Positions 1-8,630 of a stretch of DNA of 64,000 bases are shown here, piece by piece (the stretch's first letter is position 1; each line of letters begins with the position of its first letter). The translations under genes were made by a program, and so were the position numbers. The DNA is from an uncultured Clostridia bacterium. Lineage in GTDB: Bacteria > Bacillota > Clostridia > Christensenellales > UBA1242. The notes below the pieces were generated by a model. That model worked only from the letters and a program-made list of their open reading frames with translations. It was not told the origin of the DNA and did not search any database. The stretch covers positions 124,001 to 188,000 of the forward strand of contig CAKVGH010000001.1 of assembly GCA_934747255.1 (NCBI GenBank), read 5' to 3'.

Positions 1-917
1 GTGCAGAAGAATTCCCTGACTACGATGTAACTCAACGAAGTGCTGTATCTATCGCAAGAAGATTACAAGACCCACTAGCCGAACTAATCAAAATTGATGT
101 TAAATCCATCGGTGTTGGACAATATCAACACGATATGCCACAAGCAAGACTTACAGAAGTTTTGGACGGCGTTGTTGAAGATTGCGTTAACTCTGTTGGT
201 GTTGACTTAAATACAGCAAGTCCAAGTTTGCTTTCAAAGGTATCTGGACTAAATAGCGGTATTGCGAAAAATATCGTTAAGTATCGTGAAGAAAATGGTG
301 CTTTTACTGAGCGCAAGGAACTAAAAAAAGTATCAAAACTCGGCGACAAAGCATTTGAACAATGTGCAGGATTCTTACGAATTGCAAACGGCAAAAATAT
401 TCTTGATAACACCGCAGTCCACCCAGAAAGTTATGAAGCAACAGAAAAACTATTAAAACTATTTGGACTAAAAGACAGCGACATTGAAAATCATAATGTG
501 GCAAATCTTCCAAGTTTAATAGAAGAAAATGGCGAGAAGAAAACTGCCGAACAAATCGGCATTGGTGTTCCTACACTAGAAGATATTACAAAAGAATTGT
601 TAAAACCGGGCAGAGATATTCGTGACGAACTTCCTGCTCCAATGCTTCGTACAGATGTTATGGAAATGAAAGACCTAAAAGAAGGAATGGTTTTGAAAGG
701 AACTGTTAGAAATGTTATCGACTTTGGTGCATTTGTTGACATCGGCGTTCATCAAGACGGTTTGGTTCACATAAGTCAAATTTGCGACCACTACATTAAA
801 CACCCAAGTGAAGAACTTTCAGTTGGTCAAATTGTTTATGTAAAAGTGCTTGGCGTGGACCTTGATAAAAACAGAATTTCTCTTACTATGAAAGGCATTG
901 AAAAGCCAGCGGAATAA
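1..917 (+). CDS. tex: Tex-family RNA-binding transcription accessory protein, C-terminal part
   Basis: The gene is cut by the left edge. The reading frame is open from base 3, where residues of the type AVSIARRLQDPLAELIKI followed by SIGVGQYQHD match the Tex core, so the ATG at 135 is internal. Next comes a helix-hairpin-helix segment (VDLNTASPSLLSKVSGL onward), then linker helices. A C-terminal S1 RNA-binding domain starts near DLKEGMVLKGTVRNV and contains FGAFVDIGVHQDGLVHIS. Tex is a cytoplasmic nucleic-acid-binding protein that influences transcription and RNA turnover; its exact role is unsettled in most bacteria. The protein ends in the usual place just after the S1 domain. A terminator follows at 962-989. 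Identification is very safe; only the N-terminal YqgF-like part is missing. Confidence 0.95.
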   Translation, partial: AEEFPDYDVTQRSAVSIARRLQDPLAELIKIDVKSIGVGQYQHDMPQARLTEVLDGVVEDCVNSVGVDLNTASPSLLSKVSGLNSGIAKNIVKYREENGAFTERKELKKVSKLGDKAFEQCAGFLRIANGKNILDNTAVHPESYEATEKLLKLFGLKDSDIENHNVANLPSLIEENGEKKTAEQIGIGVPTLEDITKELLKPGRDIRDELPAPMLRTDVMEMKDLKEGMVLKGTVRNVIDFGAFVDIGVHQDGLVHISQICDHYIKHPSEELSVGQIVYVKVLGVDLDKNRISLTMKGIEKPAE

Positions 918-961
918 AAAGTTTTGCAAAATAATTAAAAAAAAACGATAAAATGTAACAA

Positions 962-989
962 AAAAAGCACAATTTTTGTGCTTTTTTTA
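962..989 (+). terminator. Rho-independent terminator after tex
   Basis: A 9-bp stem (AAAGCACAA with TTGTGCTTT) with a very short T loop is followed by a T run. It lies 45 bases after the tex stop codon. Confidence 0.85.
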
Positions 990-1061
990 TATTTTTTTGA
1001 TAAAGTTCTATAATTCATATATAACTAATAATTATATTAAAATTGTTTTTTGATAAGTTTT

Positions 1062-1463
1062 TTAAGAACATCTTATCATACTCAACATTATGTACATTAA
1101 AAAGAGATTAAACATATTGAGTGAATTATTATTTTTTTCTGGTTCAGTTTTTATTGGCACAACAGGAATAGTACTAGGACTATTTATGTTTTCGGCTGGT
1201 GTTCCCGAGCCTATTTTATCAATTACATCGCCAATATTTTTACCAACTTCACTACCAGCATTATTAGTGTTGTCAATAGTCCCACTTGCTATTTCGACTT
1301 TCTCATAATCATTGTTTTGCAAGTCAACTTGTTTTTGATTATCAACAACCTTATTGACGGACATTATATCAACTTTGTTGGTTTGCAAATTTTCCTTGTA
1401 TGCCTTTGATAACTTTTCAATTTTATCTTTTGGAGTTAATGCAAAATCATTATATTTTTCCAT
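1062..1463 (-). CDS. Hypothetical 133-residue protein, acidic/Asn-rich with hydrophobic C-terminus
   Basis: I do not recognise a family. The ATG at 1463 is chosen because AGGGG lies five bases upstream; an in-frame GTG two codons earlier would overlap that site. The protein starts with a Lys-rich helical stretch, passes through a Gln/Asn/Thr/Ser-rich low-complexity middle (residues about 40-110) and ends in a roughly 18-residue hydrophobic segment (FNLFLMYIMLSMI) that could be a membrane tail anchor. It stands alone on the minus strand, downstream of the recR terminator. It could be a small tail-anchored surface or stress protein, but nothing in the sequence decides this. A chance ORF is possible, although the length, the ribosome site and the composition argue for a real gene. 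Confidence 0.55.
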   Translation of the reverse strand: MEKYNDFALTPKDKIEKLSKAYKENLQTNKVDIMSVNKVVDNQKQVDLQNNDYEKVEIASGTIDNTNNAGSEVGKNIGDVIDKIGSGTPAENINSPSTIPVVPIKTEPEKNNNSLNMFNLFLMYIMLSMIRCS

Positions 1464-1513
1464 ACTCACCCCTGACTTTGTATTCTTTATGAATTTATCA
1501 CAAAAAAATGTGC

Positions 1514-1537
1514 AAAAAAATAGAGATTAACTCTATT
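1514..1537 (-). terminator. Terminator of the dnaX-ybaB-recR transcript
   Basis: The stem AATAGAG / CTCTATT has a five-base loop. Read on the minus strand it is followed by seven T, about 100 bases after the recR stop. Confidence 0.75.
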
Positions 1538-1633
1538 TATTTTTTATTTAGTTTTTAATTGGTAGGTAAACAAAAGATTAGCCATTTGCACTATGCTTTC
1601 GTGCTGGAGTATGAGTTTTGTTATCATTCAACT

Positions 1634-2224
1634 TCAAATAGTCTTTCTGTCTTCCATTGCTTTTGATAGAGTAACTTCGTCTTGATATTCAATATCGCTC
1701 CCCATACTAATACCTTGTGCTAGTTTTGTAACCTTTACACCAAAAGGCGATAAAAGTCTTGAAATATACATACTTGTGGCTTCGCCTTCGACATCGCTAT
1801 TCAATGCCATAATGACTTCCTTTACGCCACCCTTTTGCACGCGTTCGAGCAGAGATTTAAGGTTAATATCATCAGGGCCTTTGTTTGACATTGGCGACAA
1901 AGTGCCGTGCAAAACATGGTAAGAGCCGTTATAGTCCTTAACCTTTTCCATAGACAAAATATCTCGTGGGTCTTTTACAACGCAAATAATTTCACTGCCC
2001 CTTGATTTACAAATTGGGCAAATTTCTTCTTCGGCGTAATTTCCACAAATTTTACAAAGTTTTACATTTTGCTTTACAGCAAGCAAGTTTTCAGCGAATT
2101 CTTTTACCTGTTCAACTGGCATATTAAGAATTGCGTAAGTATATCTTTGAGCAGTCTTTCCACCAACCGCTGGCAACTTTGAAAAACTATTTGCTAATCT
2201 ATCAATAGAGTCTACTGTTTTCAT
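1634..2224 (-). CDS. recR: Recombination mediator RecR
   Basis: RecR works with RecO and RecF to load RecA on gapped DNA. The 196-residue protein has the family's normal length. An N-terminal helix-hairpin-helix (LPAVGGKTAQRY) is followed by a four-Cys zinc finger (CKICGNYAEEEICPIC, about residues 57-72). A TOPRIM domain then runs from about 79 to 170 (VVKDPRDILSME, ALNSDVEGEAT) and a Walker-B-like tail follows. The gene stops with TGA, which shows that this genome uses TGA as a stop. It follows ybaB by 15 bases with an AAAGGAAAG ribosome site. The dnaX-ybaB-recR order is the conserved Firmicutes order. Confidence 0.97.
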   Translation of the reverse strand: MKTVDSIDRLANSFSKLPAVGGKTAQRYTYAILNMPVEQVKEFAENLLAVKQNVKLCKICGNYAEEEICPICKSRGSEIICVVKDPRDILSMEKVKDYNGSYHVLHGTLSPMSNKGPDDINLKSLLERVQKGGVKEVIMALNSDVEGEATSMYISRLLSPFGVKVTKLAQGISMGSDIEYQDEVTLSKAMEDRKTI

Positions 2225-2239
2225 TTTTCTTTCCTTTGA

Positions 2240-2563
2240 TTAAAACAATCCATTTGGCATTTGAGAACCTAAAAGTTCTTCCTTTAAGTCATCAATTTTT
2301 TTTGATGCATCATTGATACAAGCAACAACAAGGTCTTCTAACATTTCAACATCATTTGGGTCAACAGCAACTGGGTTAATTTTGATTTTAACAAGTTCCT
2401 TTTTGCCGTTCATTTCACATTCAATCATACCGCCTGATACGCTTGAAGTTACTGTACTATTTTCTAGTTCTTCTTGTTTTTTTAGCATTTCTGCTTGCAT
2501 TTTTTGGGCTTGCTTCAAAATATTTTGCATATTTCCACCACCAAATCCGCCATTAAAATTCAT
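2240..2563 (-). CDS. ybaB: YbaB/EbfC family nucleoid-associated protein
   Basis: This is a small (107-residue) DNA-binding protein of the YbaB/EbfC family. The family forms a dimeric tweezer-like fold and is nearly always encoded between dnaX and recR. The Gly/Asn-rich start (MNFNGGFGGGNMQNILKQAQKM), the long first helix (residues 12-40) and the core ECEMNGKKELVKIKINP / LEDLVVACINDA match the family well. The ribosome site AAAGGAG lies eight bases before the ATG. About 190 non-coding bases separate it from dnaX, so it may also have its own promoter. Confidence 0.93.
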   Translation of the reverse strand: MNFNGGFGGGNMQNILKQAQKMQAEMLKKQEELENSTVTSSVSGGMIECEMNGKKELVKIKINPVAVDPNDVEMLEDLVVACINDASKKIDDLKEELLGSQMPNGLF

Positions 2564-2757
2564 TTCTTAATTCTCCTTTTTTTGAATTTTTTATTATTTT
2601 TCACGCAATTTTTTGCGTTTTTTTTGATTTTTTGTATGTTTTTTGAAATTTTTTTAGATTTCATCAATTTTGCAATGTTGATTATAAAGATATTATCATA
2701 TACTAAATTTTTTATTTATAAAAATATTAAAATAGCAATTTTATCTAATACTTTCTT

Positions 2758-4416
2758 TTATGAAAAACTTATTGTTTCAAATTTTGATTTCAAAAACTCT
2801 TTTATATCAATCTTTTGAGTTTCATCTGTTTTTTGTATTACCAAGTTTAAGTTCTGCTCTATACTAGATAGCATATTTTCGATTAGTGTTTTATTGGAAA
2901 TTAGTGCATCAAATGTTAATTTTGAGGCAGTGACAACAAAGTCATTTTTATCAATTTTAACATCACTAACATCGCCTAATACCGAATATAACATAAGGTT
3001 TTTTGACTTTCGTAACGCAAGCAAAATTTCACCAAACAATTTTTTTGCATTAAGATTTTGAATGTCGACATTGTTGTTTTCAAACTTTTGACTCTCTATC
3101 TCCACTTCCTGCAAAGAATTATTTTTTTTACTCGATAAATCTTCTTGATTATTAGTTGCAACCTGATTTTTATCGTTTATCAAATTGTTTTCCACCGAAG
3201 AAAAAGATTGTACATTTAACTCACTTTTTTTTTCTATTTCTTGATTGGGTTGATTGCTCACTGGTACATTTTCATTTAGAGTTTTTTTTTCTAGTTCGTC
3301 AACTCTTTGCTTCAAATCAATAATATCGTTATTTGTAATTATCATTGAAAGCAAAGTAGTTTCCACCAACAAATCGACCGATGAAGCAAGTTTTAGTTTA
3401 CTATCAAGTTCGGTTAAAGTTTTTAGATTGAATAAAAGTTCGGCTTCGCTAATATTTTGTGCTACCAATTTATAACTATTAAACAAATCTGTTGGTAATG
3501 ACAAAATCTGCTGACTATCTGGCGACAATTTAATAGTGATTAAATCGGTAAACGCCTTGATAATATCATTAACTAAAACAGAGAAATTTTTGCCATCAGC
3601 CTTGATTGTTTCCATAATAGTAAGCAATTCTTTTGCGTTTTTTGTAGATATTGCATTCAAAATTGAAAGCACTGTTTTGGAGTCGGTTTTGCCTAGGCAC
3701 TCCAAAGTTTTTGCATAAGTTATGTTGTTGTTTGAATAAGCGCTTACCATTTCCGCAACCGACAAAGTATCTCTCACGCTACCTTGACCCGCCGAAGCAA
3801 TTAGTTTTAGGCTTTCGTCATCACTCTTTATTCCGCTTTTAGAAAACACATTTTTTAAGTGATTTGCTAAACCATTTTCGCTTACCAACTTAAAATCAAA
3901 ACGCATACATCTTGATAAGATAGTTGCTGGCAATTTGTGTGGCTCGGTTGTAGCAAGAACAAAAATTGCGTGTTGAGGTGGTTCTTCCAGTGTTTTTAGA
4001 AGTGCATTAAATGCACTATCGGTTAGCATGTGAACTTCATCAACGATATAAACTTTATATTTATTAACACTAGGCAAATAGCCGATTTTTTCCCTTAAAT
4101 CTCTAATTTCATCAACTCTGTTGTTGCTCGCTGCATCAATTTCGACAATATCCAAATTATCGCCATTTTGATTTGATAAGCACGCAGGACATTTGCCACA
4201 AGCATCGCCATTTTGTGGATTTTGACAGTTTACAGCACGGGCAAAAATTTTTGCGATACTGGTTTTACCTGTTCCACGAGTGCCACAAAATAGATAAGCG
4301 TGACCAAAACTATTGTTTATGATTTGATTACGCAAAGTAGTAACAATATGTTCTTGCTCAACGACTTCGTCAAAAGTTTTTGGTCTAAAATTTCTATATA
4401 AAACTAAATGAGCCAT
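2758..4416 (-). CDS. dnaX: DNA polymerase III subunit gamma/tau
   Basis: This is the clamp-loader ATPase of the replisome. Residues 1-220 form the AAA+ module: Walker A GTRGTGKT at 45-52, a zinc finger using Cys 73, 76 and 79 (with C64), Walker B IVDEVHML near 124-131, and the arginine-finger region ATILSRCMRFDF. Domain III follows. A poorly conserved Asn/Lys-rich linker (about residues 370-450) leads to a C-terminal tau-like part ending at 552. No obvious slippery sequence for a short gamma form was seen. The start has AGGAG eight bases upstream. It lies 17 bases downstream of sigH and is probably co-transcribed with it. Confidence 0.96.
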   Translation of the reverse strand: MAHLVLYRNFRPKTFDEVVEQEHIVTTLRNQIINNSFGHAYLFCGTRGTGKTSIAKIFARAVNCQNPQNGDACGKCPACLSNQNGDNLDIVEIDAASNNRVDEIRDLREKIGYLPSVNKYKVYIVDEVHMLTDSAFNALLKTLEEPPQHAIFVLATTEPHKLPATILSRCMRFDFKLVSENGLANHLKNVFSKSGIKSDDESLKLIASAGQGSVRDTLSVAEMVSAYSNNNITYAKTLECLGKTDSKTVLSILNAISTKNAKELLTIMETIKADGKNFSVLVNDIIKAFTDLITIKLSPDSQQILSLPTDLFNSYKLVAQNISEAELLFNLKTLTELDSKLKLASSVDLLVETTLLSMIITNNDIIDLKQRVDELEKKTLNENVPVSNQPNQEIEKKSELNVQSFSSVENNLINDKNQVATNNQEDLSSKKNNSLQEVEIESQKFENNNVDIQNLNAKKLFGEILLALRKSKNLMLYSVLGDVSDVKIDKNDFVVTASKLTFDALISNKTLIENMLSSIEQNLNLVIQKTDETQKIDIKEFLKSKFETISFS

Positions 4417-4433
4417 TTTTATCTCCTATTTAA

Positions 4434-4991
4434 TTATACCAAATAATCGAGTTTCTTCCTAATTCTATTAAGCCCGTTGTCCACACTTTTTTTGTCAATA
4501 CACAAAGTGGAAGCAATTTGACAATAGTTTTTACCAAGCAAATACTGTTTTAATATTTGTTTTTCAAGCAAAGACAATTTGCTTAATATCTCACTCTTTA
4601 TATACTCGTAATGTTCTTTGTTTATCATCATATCTTCTGGATTAGGGTCAGTTGATTCTACCAAATACATTAGTTCTTCGTTATCTTCAAGCATAATTTG
4701 ATTAAGCACTTTGTTTTTGCTATTGTTTTGCTTTTTAACTGCCGACTGAATTTGAGAGTTTATGCAAATGGAAGCAAAAGTCTTAAAACTAGCCTGTTTG
4801 CTTTCGTCATAAGTTTGAATGGCTTTGTACAATCCAATCATACCTTCTTGCACCAAGTCATCTGGTTCAGCACCCGTCAAAAAATATCGTCTTGCAATGG
4901 CTGTAACAAGTGGCTTGAACTCATACAAAACTTCTTCCAATAACTTTTGATTATTCCTACAATCATATATAATTTGCGGTGTTATGTTCAA
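4434..4991 (-). CDS. sigH: Sigma-70 family factor, SigH-like
   Basis: The protein has 185 residues. Sigma region 2 is clear (EFKPLVTAIARRYFLTGAEP then DDLVQEGMIGLYKAI), and region 4 has a helix-turn-helix at the C-terminus (LLEKQILKQYLLGKNYCQIA). The start is TTG with AGGAG eight bases upstream; no ATG fits. In Bacillus, sigH follows mrnC, rlmB and yacP. Here the order mrnC-rlmB-sigH is kept and yacP is absent, which supports SigH over a generic sigma factor. In spore formers SigH drives early sporulation and competence; nothing in the window shows whether this organism sporulates. SigH identity is inferred from order and size. Confidence 0.85.
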   Translation of the reverse strand: MNITPQIIYDCRNNQKLLEEVLYEFKPLVTAIARRYFLTGAEPDDLVQEGMIGLYKAIQTYDESKQASFKTFASICINSQIQSAVKKQNNSKNKVLNQIMLEDNEELMYLVESTDPNPEDMMINKEHYEYIKSEILSKLSLLEKQILKQYLLGKNYCQIASTLCIDKKSVDNGLNRIRKKLDYLV

Positions 4992-5002
4992 TTAAATTTC
5001 TC

Positions 5003-5725
5003 CTACTTTTCCAGTCTTTGTCTTACTGCTTCGTAAAGGCAAATTGCACACGCATTTGATGCGTTTAATGAATTTATTTTACCCATCAGTGGAAGGCTGA
5101 TAACTTCGTCAGCCAAACTACGAGTGAGTCTTGAAACACCAAAACCTTCGCTTCCAACAACAAGAGCAATATTACCTTTTAAGTTGGTTTTGTAAATGGA
5201 ATTGCCGTCTGCTTCCATAGCATAGACAAAAATGTTTTGCTTTTTTAACATTCTAATGCAATCGTTGATATTTGTAACTTGTGCAATTTTAACATTAAAA
5301 CAAGCACCTGTACTAACTTTTATAACCGTATCATTAACCTGACACGAACGATTTTTGGGCAAGATTATTCCGTGAACTCCCGCACATTCGGCACTACGAA
5401 TTATCGCCCCCAAATTGTGTGGGTCGCTAACTTCATCAACGATTAAAATAAAAGCATCTTCATTTTTTTGTTGTGCGTAAGATAAAATATCTTCAACATC
5501 ACAATATGTGTAATCGGTGGCATAAGCAATAATTCCCTGATGGTGACCATTTTCACTTTGTTTGTCTAGTACCTGTTTTGGAACAAAATCTACCCTTATC
5601 TTTTTTGACTTTATTAAACTAACAAGTGGGTTAAGTTCTTGGCAATTTGAAAGCACCAAAACTTTGTCTATTCTTAAATTGGAATTTAACACTTCCCTTA
5701 CTGCATTTTTTCCTTCAATTTTCAT
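5003..5725 (-). CDS. rlmB: 23S rRNA (guanosine-2'-O-)-methyltransferase RlmB (SPOUT family)
   Basis: This is a 240-residue SPOUT (TrmH-type) RNA ribose methyltransferase. An N-terminal L30e-like substrate-binding domain (residues 1-75, beginning KIEGKNAVREVLNS) precedes the knotted catalytic domain. Motif 1 includes DPHNLGAIIRSAECAGVHG, motif 2 is GSEGFGVSRL and motif 3 is SLNASNACAICLYEAVRQR, which form the trefoil knot and S-adenosylmethionine pocket. Its ATG overlaps the TGA stop of mrnC (ATGA), so the two genes are translationally coupled. The expected target is G2251 of 23S rRNA (E. coli numbering), by family knowledge. Confidence 0.92.
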   Translation of the reverse strand: MKIEGKNAVREVLNSNLRIDKVLVLSNCQELNPLVSLIKSKKIRVDFVPKQVLDKQSENGHHQGIIAYATDYTYCDVEDILSYAQQKNEDAFILIVDEVSDPHNLGAIIRSAECAGVHGIILPKNRSCQVNDTVIKVSTGACFNVKIAQVTNINDCIRMLKKQNIFVYAMEADGNSIYKTNLKGNIALVVGSEGFGVSRLTRSLADEVISLPLMGKINSLNASNACAICLYEAVRQRLEK

Positions 5726-6165
5726 TTTACACCTTCCTCTGTCTGCTTAATAAACTCTTTGCAAATTTGCAATATTTCGGCAAGTCTTTTTGACTGTTTT
5801 GTCATATATAGATAGCCTAGTACACTTTCAAAACTCGTGGCTTTTTTGTACTCGGGCGCAGTTGAGTGTTTTGCAATGTTGTGCGTTTTAATGTTTCTTG
5901 CAGACAACGCAATTTGCTTTTCTTTTTCCGCCAGCAAGGGCATTAAAATATCTAATAACTCCGCTTGAAAACTTGCTTTTACAAACTTACTTGTTTCGGT
6001 ATGAAGCACTCCCGCTTTTTTAGTGCCGTGACTAGCCAAATATTCTCTCACATACAGTGTAAACACAGCATCTCCAACAAACGCAAAAACTAGCACATTG
6101 TGATTAAGTGCTTGCGATGATGTAATGCCACTACTGTTTATCTCTTCAAATTTTTCAAATTCCAT
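5722..6165 (-). CDS. mrnC: Mini-ribonuclease III (MrnC)
   Basis: MrnC is the RNase III catalytic domain without the double-stranded RNA-binding domain; it trims 23S rRNA precursors in Firmicutes. The 147 residues show the two catalytic blocks: FVGDAVFTLYVREYL (Asp 32) and the helix SFESVLGYLYM. The gene overlaps rlmB by four bases. No Shine-Dalgarno is visible before the ATG. A TATAAT box sits 12 bases upstream on the minus strand (6178-6183), so the leader is at most a few bases. Confidence 0.92.
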   Translation of the reverse strand: MEFEKFEEINSSGITSSQALNHNVLVFAFVGDAVFTLYVREYLASHGTKKAGVLHTETSKFVKASFQAELLDILMPLLAEKEKQIALSARNIKTHNIAKHSTAPEYKKATSFESVLGYLYMTKQSKRLAEILQICKEFIKQTEEGVK

Positions 6166-6401
6166 AGTATAGATATTATTATATCACAATAGATAAAAAT
6201 CAAAAAGTTATTTGCCAAAAATTTTTTATCATTGTTACTATGTTTGCCGTTGATTCGGTTAATAAAAATATTCCAATATTTTTTTAATGCAACTTAATTA
6301 TTGCCAACTCAACAAAACTATGAAAGTAATTTTTATTATTAAATTGCATAATTGTCTTAAAAAATATTGCCAACATAAAGATGTCAGCAATACTTTTATA
6401 A

Positions 6402-7394
6402 CTAAAATAATTGTTTTTCGTCTGGGTCAAGATTGAGTTCGTCTGCTTCTTCCTTAATATAAGATAAGATGCTTTGTTCAAGTTCTTTCATATCTCCCTT
6501 ATATTGAAAAGCCGCAACAGTAGGACTGCCACCGCCACCAAATTCCTTGGCAAGCGTAGAAACATCAACTTCTGTTCCCTTTCCCCTAATGCTTGCGTGT
6601 ATAACATTAGGTTCTTTTTCTATCAAGACAATACAAATCATAACGCCTTCAATCGAAAGTCCCTTGTCCACTATTCCCATAGTGTCATCAAAACTTACAT
6701 TGTTTTTTGTTAAATCATTGTTGGTGATTTTCATTAAAGCAATACTCTTGTTTTTGTATAGTTTAATGTTTTTTAGAGTCTTTGCTTCTAGCATTGTTTT
6801 GTCTAATGACTGGTTGCTAAAATAATATTCCTTAATTAAGTTACTATTAAACTTATACGACAATAATTCATTAAGTACAAAGTGCGTTTTTGCTGTCATT
6901 GTGTTGGAAGTAAAGCAATTTGTATCGGTCAAAATTCCTTGATAAAGTAATTTTGCAATATCTTTGTTTAATTCCAATTTCAAACTATGAGCAAGCAAGT
7001 ATATCATTTCGCAAGTGCTAGACACCTTTGGCGAAGCACAATTTACAAGTGCAAATCTTTCGTTTGTTCCGTGATGGTCAATGTTGATAGATTTTTCAAT
7101 CGTCTTGTACATTTCTTGGTACTTTCCAATTCTCGCTATATTAGGACAATCTAATACGATTGCAAGGTCATAACTAGAAAATGGCTTTGGGTTGATAACA
7201 TCATTACGCAAAATTGGAGCATAGAGTTTTCCAATTTCGCCGTCCGTAAATACATCTATAAATTTATCATCAAAGTTATTGTCTATAATCTTTTTTAATG
7301 CGATTGATGAACAAAGTGCATCAGCATCAGGATTTATGTGCGAAAATATTGCTATCTTTTTTGAACTTTTGATTAAGTCTATAAAACTATTCAT
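6402..7394 (-). CDS. DHH/DHHA1 phosphoesterase (NrnA-like nanoRNase/pAp phosphatase)
   Basis: This 330-residue protein belongs to the bifunctional oligoribonuclease/pAp-phosphatase group of the DHH superfamily. Metal-binding motifs are SHINPDADALCSS (about residues 18-30), LAIVLDCPN (an Asp ligand) and the diagnostic NIDHHGTN near 108. The DHHA1 substrate domain carries GGGGSPTVAAFQYKG close to the C-terminus. Such enzymes degrade 2-5-nucleotide RNAs and may also hydrolyse cyclic dinucleotide products. The start has AGGAG upstream. It is separated from mrnC by about 230 non-coding bases and is probably its own unit. NrnA is likely, but related DHH enzymes cannot be excluded. Confidence 0.85.
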   Translation of the reverse strand: MNSFIDLIKSSKKIAIFSHINPDADALCSSIALKKIIDNNFDDKFIDVFTDGEIGKLYAPILRNDVINPKPFSSYDLAIVLDCPNIARIGKYQEMYKTIEKSINIDHHGTNERFALVNCASPKVSSTCEMIYLLAHSLKLELNKDIAKLLYQGILTDTNCFTSNTMTAKTHFVLNELLSYKFNSNLIKEYYFSNQSLDKTMLEAKTLKNIKLYKNKSIALMKITNNDLTKNNVSFDDTMGIVDKGLSIEGVMICIVLIEKEPNVIHASIRGKGTEVDVSTLAKEFGGGGSPTVAAFQYKGDMKELEQSILSYIKEEADELNLDPDEKQLF

Positions 7395-7657
7395 TATTTT
7401 CTCCTAAATTTTACAGGCATAATTTTAACACAGGTTGGCATTAGTGTCAATAGTGAATTTAGTTTATTAACACTTTTAGTCTATAATTTCGCTAGATTTA
7501 AGCATTAAAAAGCACTCATTTTTTTAGGGTTAACAAAATAAAAATGTTTCTTTTATAGCACAAAAATTTTGCCTATATAAAAGTGAAAAATATTTGTAGA
7601 AAAATAAAATATTATTGCCAAAAATTGAATATAATACTTTTATGAAAAGGGGTTTTT

Positions 7658-8362
7658 ATGTTTTTATCGTTCACTAAAAAAGGTGTAATTATTACCGCAA
7701 TATTTGCCGTTTTAATGCTTGGTTTTGGATTTATTTTGTCATCACTTGCACGAGAAAGTGTAGTGGCTAGTCCCTACGAACTCACAATTGTTATTGATGC
7801 TGGACACGGCGGAATTGATGGTGGTAGCGTAGGCACAAGCACTGGAATAACCGAAAGCGAGTTAAACTTAATCTATGCCAACAAACTGGAAAAACTATTA
7901 AAATCTGTGGGTGTTAAAGTAGTAAAAACCCGAAATAGTATGGAAGGACTTTACGAAAAAGGAAGCGAAAGTTTCAAAAAACAAGATATGCAAAAACGAA
8001 AAGAGATTATTCAAAATGCTTCTCCGCAAGCGGTAGTATCCATACACATGAATAAATTTAGTTTGAAAACCGAAAAAGGCGCTCAAGTCTTTTATCAAAA
8101 GGATAGCGAAAGCGGAAAAAATTTTGCGGACGCAGTAAGAGATGAACTAGTTAACAAAATCGACAACGCAAGAAATTTAACACTCGCTGGCGATTACTTT
8201 ATGTGTAAGTGTGCCGATGTACCTTCAATTATTGTTGAGTGTGGATTTTTAAGTAATGAAGCCGAAGAAAAACTATTACAGTCGCCTGAATATCAAGACA
8301 AACTTTGCTATGCTATCTTTTGTGGCATCATGAAATATTTTAATCTCAACACACAAAATTAA
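7658..8362 (+). CDS. cwlD: N-acetylmuramoyl-L-alanine amidase, CwlD type
   Basis: This is a 234-residue Amidase_3 enzyme with an N-terminal membrane anchor or signal (residues 10-30) and then the zinc-dependent catalytic domain. Visible ligands and catalytic residues are His50 (DAGHGG), Glu66 (GITESELN), His130 (SIHMN) and Glu194 (IIVECGFLSN). Single-anchor proteins of this size are typical of CwlD, which makes muramic delta-lactam in the spore cortex together with PdaA. General amidases share the fold, so spore function is inference. A strong AAAAGGGG site lies just before the ATG. The gene converges with lepB across a shared terminator. Confidence 0.85.
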   Translation: MFLSFTKKGVIITAIFAVLMLGFGFILSSLARESVVASPYELTIVIDAGHGGIDGGSVGTSTGITESELNLIYANKLEKLLKSVGVKVVKTRNSMEGLYEKGSESFKKQDMQKRKEIIQNASPQAVVSIHMNKFSLKTEKGAQVFYQKDSESGKNFADAVRDELVNKIDNARNLTLAGDYFMCKCADVPSIIVECGFLSNEAEEKLLQSPEYQDKLCYAIFCGIMKYFNLNTQN

Positions 8363-8535
8363 ATTATCAATACTAATATTTACTATTATTATTTTATTTT
8401 TTATTTTTATTTTGTAATAAAAAAACTACTATAAAAATACAAGCCTAACTAAAAGTTTTGATATAAAAATGGCAAATTTTTATCAATTTTTTGCGTTTTT
8501 TATTAAAAAAACAAAATTTTTCTAATATTTCCAAC

Positions 8536-8608
8536 AAAAAACTCTATAACCAAAAGCATTACCATTTCACAAATTTTAGTGATAAATATGCTTAATTATA
8601 GAGTTTTT
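8536..8608. terminator. Bidirectional terminator between cwlD and lepB
   Basis: The outer arms AAAAACTCTATAA and TTATAGAGTTTTT pair perfectly. An inner imperfect stem (AGCATT...TCAC with GTGA...ATGCT) extends the hairpin. T tracts exit in both directions, which suits the convergent genes. Confidence 0.75.
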
Positions 8609-8630
8609 ATTTTTACTTTTTGAATTTATT

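Noticed and set aside
2602..2625. Plus-strand terminator between dnaX and ybaB
   Set aside because: ACGCAA/TTGCGT plus T run looks like a terminator, but no plus-strand gene lies upstream; probably chance in AT-rich DNA.
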